A stretch of DNA of 6,938 nt from Terriglobales bacterium (GCA_015655365.1 JAATFE010000260.1:1-6938); one strand, 5' to 3'; positions 1-5,930 are shown, counted from the first letter of the stretch. Numbers and translations: made by a program. The notes: generated from the letters alone by a model not told the origin.

Positions 1-1
1 C

Positions 2-70
2 CATCCGCCGGTCAAGGAGCGCATCAAGCGGCTCATTGGCAGACCCTCTGTGTATGGAACCCTCCAATAA
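2..70 (+). CDS. C-terminal fragment of an upstream gene, possibly an M48-family metallopeptidase
   Basis: Frame 2 is open from the left edge to a TAA at 68-70 and encodes 22 residues, beginning HPPVKERIKRLIG and ending in Gln. A His-Pro-Pro followed by a Glu-Arg-Ile and a short basic amphipathic stretch is the usual tail of M48 (HtpX/Ste24-like) zinc metallopeptidases, where a 'THPP..ERI..L' segment lies close to the C-terminus. Only this tail is visible; the HExxH zinc site would lie left of the window. The family call therefore rests on one short motif and could be wrong. That the frame is coding is more likely, because it is open from the edge and the next gene starts 111 bases later. It is on the same strand as the DUF4149-like gene. 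Confidence 0.45.
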   Translation, partial: HPPVKERIKRLIGRPSVYGTLQ

Positions 71-80
71 AACGAGAAAG

Positions 81-176
81 CAGCTTTCAGCGGTCAGCGA
101 TCAGCACACCGGCTCTGTTCCCAGCATTCCGCCACCGACACGGATTACAATCCTGGTAACTGACTGCTGAAAGCTG
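81..176. repeat. Long inverted repeat with tandem 7-bp units upstream of the DUF4149-like gene
   Basis: The 17-base arms 81-97 (CAGCTTTCAGCGGTCAG) and 160-176 (CTGACTGCTGAAAGCTG) are reverse complements with one mismatch, separated by 62 bases. The left arm runs into three tandem 7-bp units at 87-107 (TCAGCGG, TCAGCGA, TCAGCAC). The right arm ends 5 bases before the ATG at 182, so a folded transcript would pair the region normally used for ribosome binding. Whether it works as a terminator for the upstream gene, a translational control element or a dispersed repeat cannot be told from one copy. No U-tract follows it, which argues against a classical intrinsic terminator. Confidence 0.7.
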
Positions 177-181
177 GCGTT

Positions 182-673
182 ATGAAGACTCTGCTCCGCA
201 CACTGCTCTCGCTTGCGCTCATTGTCTGGCTGGGCGCAGAAATCTTTTTTCCCTTCACAGCTCGAATCGCCTTCAGAACACTGAGGCCGGATACCCACGC
301 GGCGGGCATGATTGTGCGCCAGTTGCTGACCATCCTGCATGGAATGGGTCTGGTCTCGGGGATGGTGGCGCTGGCTGTGCTCGCACTGACCTCTGCCTTG
401 GGGATCTACAAGCCACGCACGGTGCTTGCGCCCATGGGACTGGTGATCCTGATGATCGGCTTTACGGTCTACTCCCAATTCGGCATCATTCCGGCCATGG
501 AGCGCGACCGCGTGGCCGTTGGCGGAACGATTGACGCAGCGGATGCCGCCAACCCCGCCCGCGTGCACTTCGAAACGCTGCACCAACGCAGCGAGCAGGT
601 GGAGGAAGCCATTCTGTTGCTGGGCTTGGCAACGGTGGTCTTTGTGGCCAAGGCGGAGACGGAACGGGGCTGA
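182..673 (+). CDS. DUF4149-like (TMEM205-type) small integral membrane protein
   Basis: This 163-residue protein is predicted to have four membrane segments, at about residues 6-28, 42-68, 78-100 and 138-158. It is therefore an inner-membrane protein with almost no soluble domain. The order of hydrophobic segments, the early 'GAEIFFPF' segment and the 'HFETLHQRSEQVEEAILL' run before the last helix resemble the DUF4149/TMEM205 family, whose biochemical role in bacteria is unknown. The ATG at 182 is chosen because the first membrane helix begins directly after it; the ribosome-binding site is weak (GAAAGCTGG just upstream) and overlaps the right arm of the inverted repeat. The gene ends in TGA at 671-673, followed at once by a G-rich GGGGACGGGG tract. 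The family assignment comes from pattern and size and is moderate; that the gene is real is more certain. Confidence 0.75.
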   Translation: MKTLLRTLLSLALIVWLGAEIFFPFTARIAFRTLRPDTHAAGMIVRQLLTILHGMGLVSGMVALAVLALTSALGIYKPRTVLAPMGLVILMIGFTVYSQFGIIPAMERDRVAVGGTIDAADAANPARVHFETLHQRSEQVEEAILLLGLATVVFVAKAETERG

Positions 674-889
674 GGGGACGGGGTCTTCCTGCGGCACTGG
701 TCCGCGGGATGGTAGGAACAAGACCGGTCGTGCGGAAAGAGAGGGTTGAGGTTTCCCACCCAGCGGTTTGGGAGCTCACTGATCCCTGATCTCTGTTCTC
801 TGCCCCCTGGCCTCTGTTCCCGTTCCTGTATCATCGAAGTGGCCTTGCAGGCGCATTCCCCATGCAGCCGCGGGTACAGCGGGAAAATC
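674..889. other. Intergenic region with G-rich tract and C/T-rich repeat block
   Basis: No credible gene lies here. GGGGACGGGG at 674-683 is the same 10-mer that forms the left arm of the terminator at 2727-2757, but no matching C-rich arm follows. A weak bulged stem can be drawn from 682-690 to 714-725, enclosing a small GCGG/CCGC hairpin, but without a U-tract. GACCGGTC at 722-729 is a perfect 8-bp palindrome. Positions 776-828 are strikingly pyrimidine-rich on this strand, with recurring CTGATC and CTCTGTTC(C/T)C units. TATCAT at 829-834 could be a -10 box for the downstream operon, but no good -35 sits at the right distance. Confidence 0.5.
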
Positions 890-1969
890 ATGAAGACTGG
901 CATCATTGGCCTGCCACAGGTGGGCAAGACATCGTTGTTCAAGATTCTGACCAAAGCCAGGCTCGAAGAGCATAGCCACTCGCGCGATGCGCACCTGGGC
1001 ATGGCGCGCGTGCCGGATGAGCGCCTGGAAAAATTGTCTGCTCTTTACTCGCCCAAGAAGACCACCTTTGCCACCGTGGAGTACGTGGATGTGGCCGCAA
1101 TCGGCCAGGAAGCCCTGAAGGAAACCACGTTCCTGAGCAGCCTGCGGCAGGTGGACGCGCTGATTCATGTGTTGCGGGCGTTCGAGGACGACTCGATTCC
1201 GCACGTGGGTCCCATCGATCCGCTGCGGGATATCAAGAGCGTCGAATTCGACCTGATGCTCAGCGACCTGACGCAGATCGAAAAGCGGTTGGAGCGGTTG
1301 GAGAAGGACCTCAAAAAGATGCGCACAGCCGATCTGGAGCGGGAACATGCGCTGCTGCTGCGGTCGAAAGAGGCTCTCGAAAAAGAGCAGCCGCTGCGCG
1401 AGTTGGAGATGACACCGGAAGAGAAAAAGCTCCTCAAGGGCTTCACGTTTTTGTCGCAGAAACCTATTTTGTATGCGCTTAACATTGGTGAAAGCATCAC
1501 GCTCGGCGACGATTTGGAAGCCGCGGTGAGCCGCTTCAACCTGGAAGAAGTGGCCAAGCGGCCCAACGCTGGGGCTACGGCCATCTGCGGCAAGGTGGAG
1601 GCGGAACTGGCGGAGATGGACGAAGAGGAAGCCGCGGAATTTCTTGGCAGCTACGGACTGACGGATAGCGGCCTGGAGCGGCTGATCCGCAAGAGCTATA
1701 CGCTGCTGGGGCTGATCAGCTTCTTCACCGCGGGCGAAGACGAATGCCGCGCCTGGACGATTCCGGTGGGCTCGAAGGCGCCGCAGGCGGCGGGAGCGAT
1801 TCACACGGACCTGGAGCATCATTTCATTCGCGCCGAGACCATCCGCTGGGACAAGCTGCTGGAGGCGGGTTCCGAAGCGGCGGCGCGCTCCAAAGGCACC
1901 TTGCGGCTGGAAGGCAAGGAATACATTGTTCACGATGGCGACGTGCTGAACATCCGGCACAGCGGGTAA
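890..1969 (+). CDS. ychF: YchF/OLA1-like P-loop NTPase with degenerate switch regions
   Basis: This 359-residue protein aligns along its whole length with the YchF subfamily of Obg-related NTPases, universal cytoplasmic ATPases tied to ribosomes and stress responses. The P-loop is GLPQVGKTS (residues 7-15). The YchF G4 variant NxxE appears as NIGE (198-201), in place of the GTP-specifying NKxD. A charged helical segment at about 125-170 matches the family's coiled-coil domain. The C-terminal TGS domain (about 275-357) is well preserved, with FFTAGEDECRAWTIPVGSKA and the closing EYIVHDGDVLN. The G3 motif is unusual: YchF normally has DIAGL, here DVAAI (67-71), and the Gly-rich loop after it and the switch I Thr are lost. 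The ATG at 890 puts the P-loop at the usual N-terminal distance; GGGA at 881-884 is a modest ribosome-binding site. An upstream in-frame TTG at 746 would add 48 unlike residues. It may be a divergent paralogue rather than the housekeeping copy. Confidence 0.9.
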   Translation: MKTGIIGLPQVGKTSLFKILTKARLEEHSHSRDAHLGMARVPDERLEKLSALYSPKKTTFATVEYVDVAAIGQEALKETTFLSSLRQVDALIHVLRAFEDDSIPHVGPIDPLRDIKSVEFDLMLSDLTQIEKRLERLEKDLKKMRTADLEREHALLLRSKEALEKEQPLRELEMTPEEKKLLKGFTFLSQKPILYALNIGESITLGDDLEAAVSRFNLEEVAKRPNAGATAICGKVEAELAEMDEEEAAEFLGSYGLTDSGLERLIRKSYTLLGLISFFTAGEDECRAWTIPVGSKAPQAAGAIHTDLEHHFIRAETIRWDKLLEAGSEAAARSKGTLRLEGKEYIVHDGDVLNIRHSG

Positions 1970-1977
1970 AGGGGCGG

Positions 1978-2703
1978 ATGCTCAAACTTTCATTATTGTT
2001 AGGAACAATTGCCGCATTGGCCGACGTGGTTGGCGGCGCGGTGCTGGTGCGCGCGCAGGGCGTGGAGCGCTATCTGCGCTATTTTGTGGCCCTGGGCGCC
2101 GGTTTTTTGATGGCTACGGCGGTAGTGGAAATGGTGCCGGAAAGCCTGCACCGCAGCCCGCTGCTGGGGCCGATGCTCATCATGGCCGGCTATTGCGTGG
2201 TGCACCTGCTGGAACACACCATCAGCGGGCACTTTCACTATGGCGAAGAGACGCACCACGGCGAGCTGGTCTCAAAACATACCGGCAACTCGGTGATGGC
2301 GGGCCTGAGCCTCCATGCGCTGTTTGACGGCGTAGCGATCGGCTCGGGCTTTCTGGTCTCGAACTGGTTGGGCTGGCTGATTTTTCTGGCCATTGTGCTG
2401 CACAAGGCACCGGAGGGATTCACCATGGCCAGCGTGATGCTGGCCAGCGGACGCAGCCGTTCGATGGCTTTCTACTCCGCGGTTGCGCTGGCCGGGGCCA
2501 CATTGGCCGGTGTGCTGGTGATTGAACTGGCGCCGAGTTTGCTGGCGTATGGATTGCCTGTCTCGGCCGGCGTGGCCCTGTATGTGGCCGCCACCGACCT
2601 GGTGCCCGAAGTGAACAAAGAGCCCGGCATCCACATGGCGCTGGTGTTCTTTGCGGGCGTGGGCGGATTTTTGTTGCTGCGGCTGCTGCTGCCGGCGATG
2701 TAA
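1978..2703 (+). CDS. ZIP-family divalent metal transporter
   Basis: This 241-residue inner-membrane protein has about eight hydrophobic segments, the usual ZIP count. The two metal-binding helices are clear: HALFDGVAIG (113-122) with His113 and Asp117, and HKAPEGFTMA (142-151) with His142 and Glu146, the family's HKxPEG signature. A later ATDLVPE (205-211) is also typical. ZIP proteins bring Zn(II), Fe(II), Mn(II) or similar ions into the cytoplasm; the sequence does not settle which. A His-rich loop (residues 80-101, with six His) lies between the third and fourth membrane segments, as in many ZIPs. The ATG at 1978 follows the YchF stop by 8 bases, with AGGGG at 1970-1974 as ribosome-binding site, so the two genes are probably co-transcribed. 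An upstream in-frame ATG at 1744 lies deep inside ychF and would add 78 residues of out-of-frame ychF sequence, so it is rejected. No iron- or zinc-responsive operator was recognised. Confidence 0.92.
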   Translation: MLKLSLLLGTIAALADVVGGAVLVRAQGVERYLRYFVALGAGFLMATAVVEMVPESLHRSPLLGPMLIMAGYCVVHLLEHTISGHFHYGEETHHGELVSKHTGNSVMAGLSLHALFDGVAIGSGFLVSNWLGWLIFLAIVLHKAPEGFTMASVMLASGRSRSMAFYSAVALAGATLAGVLVIELAPSLLAYGLPVSAGVALYVAATDLVPEVNKEPGIHMALVFFAGVGGFLLLRLLLPAM

Positions 2704-2726
2704 GACTGCGAGGAGCAATCGACAAA

Positions 2727-2766
2727 GAAGGGGACGGGGCAAAAGCCCGTCCCCTTCTTCATTTTT
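2727..2766 (+). terminator. Intrinsic terminator after the ychF-ZIP unit
   Basis: A perfect 12-bp GC-rich stem joins 2727-2738 (GAAGGGGACGGG) to 2746-2757 (CCCGTCCCCTTC) around a 7-base loop, GCAAAAG. It is followed by TTCATTTTT (2758-2766), a U-tract broken by two bases. It lies 23 bases after the ZIP stop codon. The minus-strand GT9 gene ends at 2784, so the hairpin is also positioned to stop convergent transcription, although the minus-strand U-tract is short (CTTTGT). Confidence 0.85.
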
Positions 2767-2783
2767 GTGGCCGACGATTGCAG

Positions 2784-4043
2784 CTACAAGGATGCCGCAA
2801 TCGTGAGTTGAGCCATATCTGGATGGAGCGCGGATTCTCCGTTGAGAACCCCGCGAACGGACTCGAGTACACGTTCGGGAGTAATCATGCGCATGCAGAC
2901 GGCATCGTTGCAGGCGGTGTTTTTCTGGTTGGAGGCGGTCACGCAGGGCGAGCAGGAGAGCTCGGCTGTGATCGACTCGGTGTTGCCGAGGCTGCCATAG
3001 AGCTTGGGAGTCTCCGGTCCAAACAGGACGATGGAGCGAATCGGCGTGATGGCTGAGAAGTGGGCCGGGCCGCTGTCGTTGGTGACCAGGACCGCGGCGA
3101 TGTTGTAGAGAGCCGGCAGGGCCATCAGCTTATGCATGCCGGCGAAGCTGCGGAAGCGGGGATGGCCGATCTGCTCCTGCATGCGGAGGGCTTCTTCGCG
3201 CTCGCTGCGGGAACCGGTGATCAGGACCAGAACATCGTCCCACTCGCGCGCCACCATGCCGGCCAGGGTGGCAAAGTTGTCCTGGGACCAGCGCCGCTGG
3301 GGCAGCAGCTCGGAACTGTTGGGATTGATCAGGACGATGCGATTAAATTCCGGCTCGTAGTCGGGATAGACTTCGCGCACCAGGCCGCGCACATATTCCT
3401 TTTCCCCTTCGGAAACATCGCGAATGGGCACGCGAATCTCCTCGTCGGAAACGTAGGTTTTGGAGTAGGGGACCTGCGGTTCGGGGGACAGGAGCGCATT
3501 GATCATGCAGACAAAATTTTTGGCGATGTGGATGTGGCCGTTGTAATTGACCCGGTGAGTCATCATTTCGCCGCGATAAAGGCCCTCGCAGTGGAAACGG
3601 TAAAAGCCCACCCGCCGCTTGGCCCCGGAGAGGCCGGTGAGCACGGCAGAACAACGCGAAAACAACTCGAGATCCACGACTGTGTCGATCTTCGCCTTGC
3701 GCGCCCAGAGCAGGAAGCGAAACGAATCGAGGAGCAAAACCCAGATGCCGGTTTCGCGGATGGTGATAATGTTGGCTTCGGAGACCGTGTTGAGCAGGCG
3801 CAGGCTGTCGGCATTGCGCTCGAAGATGAGGAAGAAAATCTCCGCACCAAGCTCGTCTTTCGCCTTCTGCATGGCAGGGTTGGCGATGACGGTGCTGCCC
3901 ATCTCCGACAACTCGATAAAGAGGAGGCGTTGCGGGGTTGGCGGCCCTTTGGGCTTACCCCAAAGCCGTACCAGCAATGTGCACAGGAAACAGAGCGGTA
4001 TACCGATCCAGTAGTCGACGGCACGCATCGTCCGTAGCTTCAT
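2784..4043 (-). CDS. Glycosyltransferase family 9 protein (ADP-heptose:LPS heptosyltransferase type)
   Basis: The 419-residue protein has the two-Rossmann GT-B layout of GT9 enzymes, which add heptose or related sugars from ADP/NDP donors to lipopolysaccharide at the inner face of the membrane. The N-terminal half holds LLFIELSEMGSTVIANPAM (40-58), corresponding to the family's 'MGD..-.-P' acceptor-side loop. The donor half has INPNSSELLPQRRWSQDNFA (239-258), VLVLITGS (271-278) and the hallmark TNDSGPAHFSAI (321-332), followed by VLFGPETP (339-346). Four Cys near the end (364, 367, 378, 383) match the Cys-rich stretch many members carry. An extra hydrophobic segment (about 11-28) suggests an N-terminal membrane anchor. 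Ser50 replaces the Asp usual after MG. The ATG at 4043 is supported by AAAGGG about 8 bases upstream; the Met at residue 6 has no such site. The exact donor and acceptor cannot be inferred. It converges on the ZIP gene and diverges from the membrane protein at 4348. Confidence 0.9.
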   Translation of the reverse strand: MKLRTMRAVDYWIGIPLCFLCTLLVRLWGKPKGPPTPQRLLFIELSEMGSTVIANPAMQKAKDELGAEIFFLIFERNADSLRLLNTVSEANIITIRETGIWVLLLDSFRFLLWARKAKIDTVVDLELFSRCSAVLTGLSGAKRRVGFYRFHCEGLYRGEMMTHRVNYNGHIHIAKNFVCMINALLSPEPQVPYSKTYVSDEEIRVPIRDVSEGEKEYVRGLVREVYPDYEPEFNRIVLINPNSSELLPQRRWSQDNFATLAGMVAREWDDVLVLITGSRSEREEALRMQEQIGHPRFRSFAGMHKLMALPALYNIAAVLVTNDSGPAHFSAITPIRSIVLFGPETPKLYGSLGNTESITAELSCSPCVTASNQKNTACNDAVCMRMITPERVLESVRGVLNGESALHPDMAQLTIAASL

Positions 4044-4176
4044 TCAATGACCCTTTGCTGCTGCTAGATTCCGGGTTGAGCGCAACCGCGGAGCGCACAC
4101 GGACATTCTGGTGCTGTGCTATCAAATTGCGTTCGACGCGAAAAGGCGCTCCCCGCTCTCGTCAACTACAATTTGA

Positions 4177-4182
4177 ATTATA
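4177..4182 (-). promoter_or_regulatory. Candidate -10 box for the GT9 gene
   Basis: The minus strand reads TATAAT, a perfect sigma-70 type -10 hexamer, in an AT-rich island about 134 bases upstream of the GT9 start. No good TTGACA-like -35 is found 16-18 bases further upstream; the nearest, CTGACT (4203-4198), has only a 15-base spacer. The plus strand offers TATAGT at 4179-4184, which could serve the divergent gene at 4348, also without a clear -35. Confidence 0.35.
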
Positions 4183-4211
4183 GTTTGCCGAAAGCGAGTC
4201 AGGCGTCGATT

Positions 4212-4242
4212 GGGCACAGCAATGCGTTTGTGCTGCTTGCCC
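4212..4242. repeat. Bulged hairpin in the divergent intergenic region
   Basis: GGGCACAGCA (4212-4221) pairs with TGCTGCTTGCCC (4231-4242) as a 10-bp stem with a 2-base bulge in the right arm and a 9-base loop, ATGCGTTTG. It lies about 105 bases before the ATG at 4348 and would fall in that gene's 5' leader if transcription starts in the AT-rich patch at 4168-4188. No run of T follows on either strand, so it is not a typical terminator. It could equally be a protein-binding inverted repeat or chance. Confidence 0.35.
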
Positions 4243-4347
4243 ATTTAGACGATGCGTTGGAAATCCCGTTTACGCGAAGGGCTTAAATTCCTCTGCCCCC
4301 TCCACGCAAGCGAATCGCAGCCTCTGCCGTATCTGCGGACATATTGA

Positions 4348-5859
4348 ATGGAGTGTAAGAGGCAAAACCACGTGCGCAGACTTTATAAACGCAATATTTT
4401 GTTGATCCTGGCATTCTCGATCCTGGCGTTTGCCGTAATGGGATACCACCCCGGCATCGAAGACGACAGCGTGTATCTTGCCGCTGTAAAGAGCAACCTG
4501 AACCCGGCGCTTTACCCTTACGATGCGGAGTTCTTCCGGACGCAGCTTCAGGCAACGCAGTTCGACGAATGGGTGGCCGGGTTCATTCATGTAACCGGAA
4601 TTCCCGTTGCCGCAACGGAATTGCTGTGGCAGTTCGCGTCGATTGTGCTGATTCTCTTCGGCTGCTGGAGCATTGCGCGCAAGCTGTTCCCTGACCGGCG
4701 GGCGCAATGGGCGGGCGTGGCGATGGTAGGCGCGATGCTCACCCTGCCGGTTGCGGGAACGGCGCTGTATCTGGCCGATCAGCATCTGCATCCGCGCAAT
4801 GTGGCAACCGCCGTGATTCTGCTGGCGGTTTCGCGAATCCTTGCCGGCAAGCGATGGCAGGCAGCGCTGCTGCTGGTGCTGTCTTTTCTTCTTCATCCCA
4901 TTATGGCCGCAATGGGAATCTCCTTCTGCTTCTTCCTGACCATGACAACGCTGGAACCGGTGCATGTGTGGCTGAAAGAGCGCCGCACGGCTTGGCGTGG
5001 AGCCGGGGCAACCGCGTTTGTGCCGCTGGGCTGGATGTTTGAGAAGCCGACCCCCATCTGGCATCAGGCGCTGGAGACGCGGACCTACTATTTCATCTAC
5101 AAATGGGCCTGGTACGAGTGGCTGGGGGCAATCGCTCCCCTGTTCCTGTTCTGGTTGCTGTGGCGGATCGCCCAAAAGCAAGGCAAGACGCTGCTGGCGC
5201 GCTTTGCGCTGGCTGTTTTTGTGTATGGCATCTTCCAACAAGCGGTGGCCATTTTCATGCTCAGCCCTGCGGCGCTGGTTCGGCTTACGCCGCTGCAACC
5301 CATGCGCTTTCTCCACCTGATCTATTTCTTCATGGTGCTAATTGCCGGTTGCCTGGCAGGCAAATACCTGCTGAAGAGCCACGTCTGGCGCTGGGCTTTG
5401 TTTCTGCTGGTCATCAACCCCGGCATGTATGCCGCGCAGCGAGACCTTTTCCCCAGTAGCGAGCATCTGGAGCTGCCCGGGCGGCAAACTGCCAATCCGT
5501 GGCTGCAAGCCTTTGCCTGGATTCGGCAAAATACGCCAACCGACGCCTACTTTGCTTTGGACCCTCATTACCTGGCCGCACCGGGCGAGGATTATCACAG
5601 CTTCCGCGCCCTAGCCGAGCGCAGCCAACTGGCCGATGCGCTGAAAGACACGGCCGTGGTGACGCAGGTACCCGAGTTGGGGCCGATTTGGAAGCGGCAA
5701 GTGGAAGCCCAGCAAGGCTGGACGAACTTCCAGCTTGCGGACTTCGAGCGGCTGAAGAAGGAGTTTGGCGTGAACTGGGTGTTGGTATCTTATCCTCAAC
5801 CAGCAGGGCTGAGTTGCCGCTGGCACAACGATTTGCTCACGGTGTGCCAAATACCTTAA
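4348..5859 (+). CDS. Polytopic membrane protein, possible GT-C-type glycosyltransferase-like protein
   Basis: I do not recognise a named family with certainty. The 503-residue protein has a basic N-terminus, a first membrane helix at about 16-32, then a loop with GIEDDSVY (36-43) and a conserved-looking NPALYPYD (52-59). Roughly nine further hydrophobic segments follow up to about residue 366. The last 130 or so residues are soluble, containing WLQAFAWIRQNTPTDAYFAL and RALAERSQLADALKD. An acidic ED/DD motif in the first extracytoplasmic loop plus a C-terminal periplasmic domain is the general plan of GT-C enzymes that use polyprenyl-phosphate sugars, so a role in glycan or protein glycosylation is plausible. 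This is inference from topology. The ATG at 4348 has a weak ribosome-binding site (GCGGA); a GTG at 4372 (residue 9) is preceded by AAGAGG at a 9-base spacing and may be the true start. The gene diverges from the GT9 gene. Confidence 0.8.
   Translation: MECKRQNHVRRLYKRNILLILAFSILAFAVMGYHPGIEDDSVYLAAVKSNLNPALYPYDAEFFRTQLQATQFDEWVAGFIHVTGIPVAATELLWQFASIVLILFGCWSIARKLFPDRRAQWAGVAMVGAMLTLPVAGTALYLADQHLHPRNVATAVILLAVSRILAGKRWQAALLLVLSFLLHPIMAAMGISFCFFLTMTTLEPVHVWLKERRTAWRGAGATAFVPLGWMFEKPTPIWHQALETRTYYFIYKWAWYEWLGAIAPLFLFWLLWRIAQKQGKTLLARFALAVFVYGIFQQAVAIFMLSPAALVRLTPLQPMRFLHLIYFFMVLIAGCLAGKYLLKSHVWRWALFLLVINPGMYAAQRDLFPSSEHLELPGRQTANPWLQAFAWIRQNTPTDAYFALDPHYLAAPGEDYHSFRALAERSQLADALKDTAVVTQVPELGPIWKRQVEAQQGWTNFQLADFERLKKEFGVNWVLVSYPQPAGLSCRWHNDLLTVCQIP
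4357..4374 (+). promoter_or_regulatory. Ribosome-binding site favouring an alternative GTG start
   Basis: AAGAGG at 4357-4362 is followed after 9 bases by an in-frame GTG (4372-4374). This site is better than the GCGGA before the ATG at 4348. Using it would remove 8 residues and leave a short, basic N-terminus (VRRLYKRN) directly before the first membrane helix. Confidence 0.4.
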
Positions 5860-5861
5860 AG

Positions 5862-5930
5862 ACAGGGGGTAGGGGTAGAAAAAGCGGGATTGGGCTGGGA
5901 AAGGTTTGTTCCCTATGCCCTACACCCTGT
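5862..5930. repeat. Imperfect inverted repeat with G-run cluster after the membrane-protein gene
   Basis: ACAGGGGGTAGGGGTAG (5862-5878) is nearly the reverse complement of CTATGCCCTACACCCTGT (5913-5930), with one mismatch, one G/C difference and one extra base, enclosing a 34-base loop. It starts 3 bases after the stop codon at 5857-5859, so it may end or protect that transcript; only GTTTT (5936-5940) follows further on. The right arm runs into CCTGTTCCCTG, which resembles units at 113-122 and 812-821. Five G-runs lie at 5865-5899. Confidence 0.55.

Larger units (their letters stand above)
4044..4347. promoter_or_regulatory. Divergent intergenic region with probable promoters
   Basis: This 304-base stretch lies between two divergent genes, so it should hold both promoters. 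It has no credible gene; the open frames crossing it are extensions of antisense shadows. An AT-rich patch at 4168-4188 stands out from GC-rich surroundings. It contains a perfect minus-strand TATAAT and an overlapping plus-strand TATAGT. A bulged hairpin lies at 4212-4242. No recognised operator or riboswitch was seen. Confidence 0.5.

Noticed and set aside
87..107. Tandem TCAGC-containing heptamers as a CRISPR array or origin iterons
   Set aside because: There are only three 7-bp units with no spacers, no cas genes, no dnaA/rep gene and no AT-rich unwinding region nearby.
101..721. 206-residue minus-strand open frame across the DUF4149-like gene
   Set aside because: It is antisense to a protein with clear membrane-helix periodicity, and its translation is His/Gln/Arg-rich with no motif.
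746..889. N-terminal extension of the YchF-like protein from an in-frame TTG at 746
   Set aside because: The added 48 residues translate intergenic C/T-rich repeat sequence, and YchF proteins begin only a few residues before the P-loop.
776..1960. 394-residue open frame on the minus strand opposite ychF
   Set aside because: It lies entirely antisense to a clearly recognisable YchF-like gene, and its Gln/Arg/His-rich low-complexity translation is typical of antisense frames in high-GC DNA.
1744..1977. N-terminal extension of the ZIP transporter from ATG 1744
   Set aside because: The extension is out-of-frame ychF sequence; the ATG at 1978 has its own AGGGG site and starts right at the first membrane helix.
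3060..4037. 325-residue plus-strand open frame opposite the GT9 gene
   Set aside because: The opposite strand encodes a protein with full GT9 motifs; this translation has no domain pattern and is a shadow.
4270..5316. 348-residue minus-strand open frame opposite the membrane-protein gene
   Set aside because: Its translation is Gln/His/Arg-rich without hydrophobic periodicity or motifs, while the plus strand gives a coherent multi-helix membrane protein.
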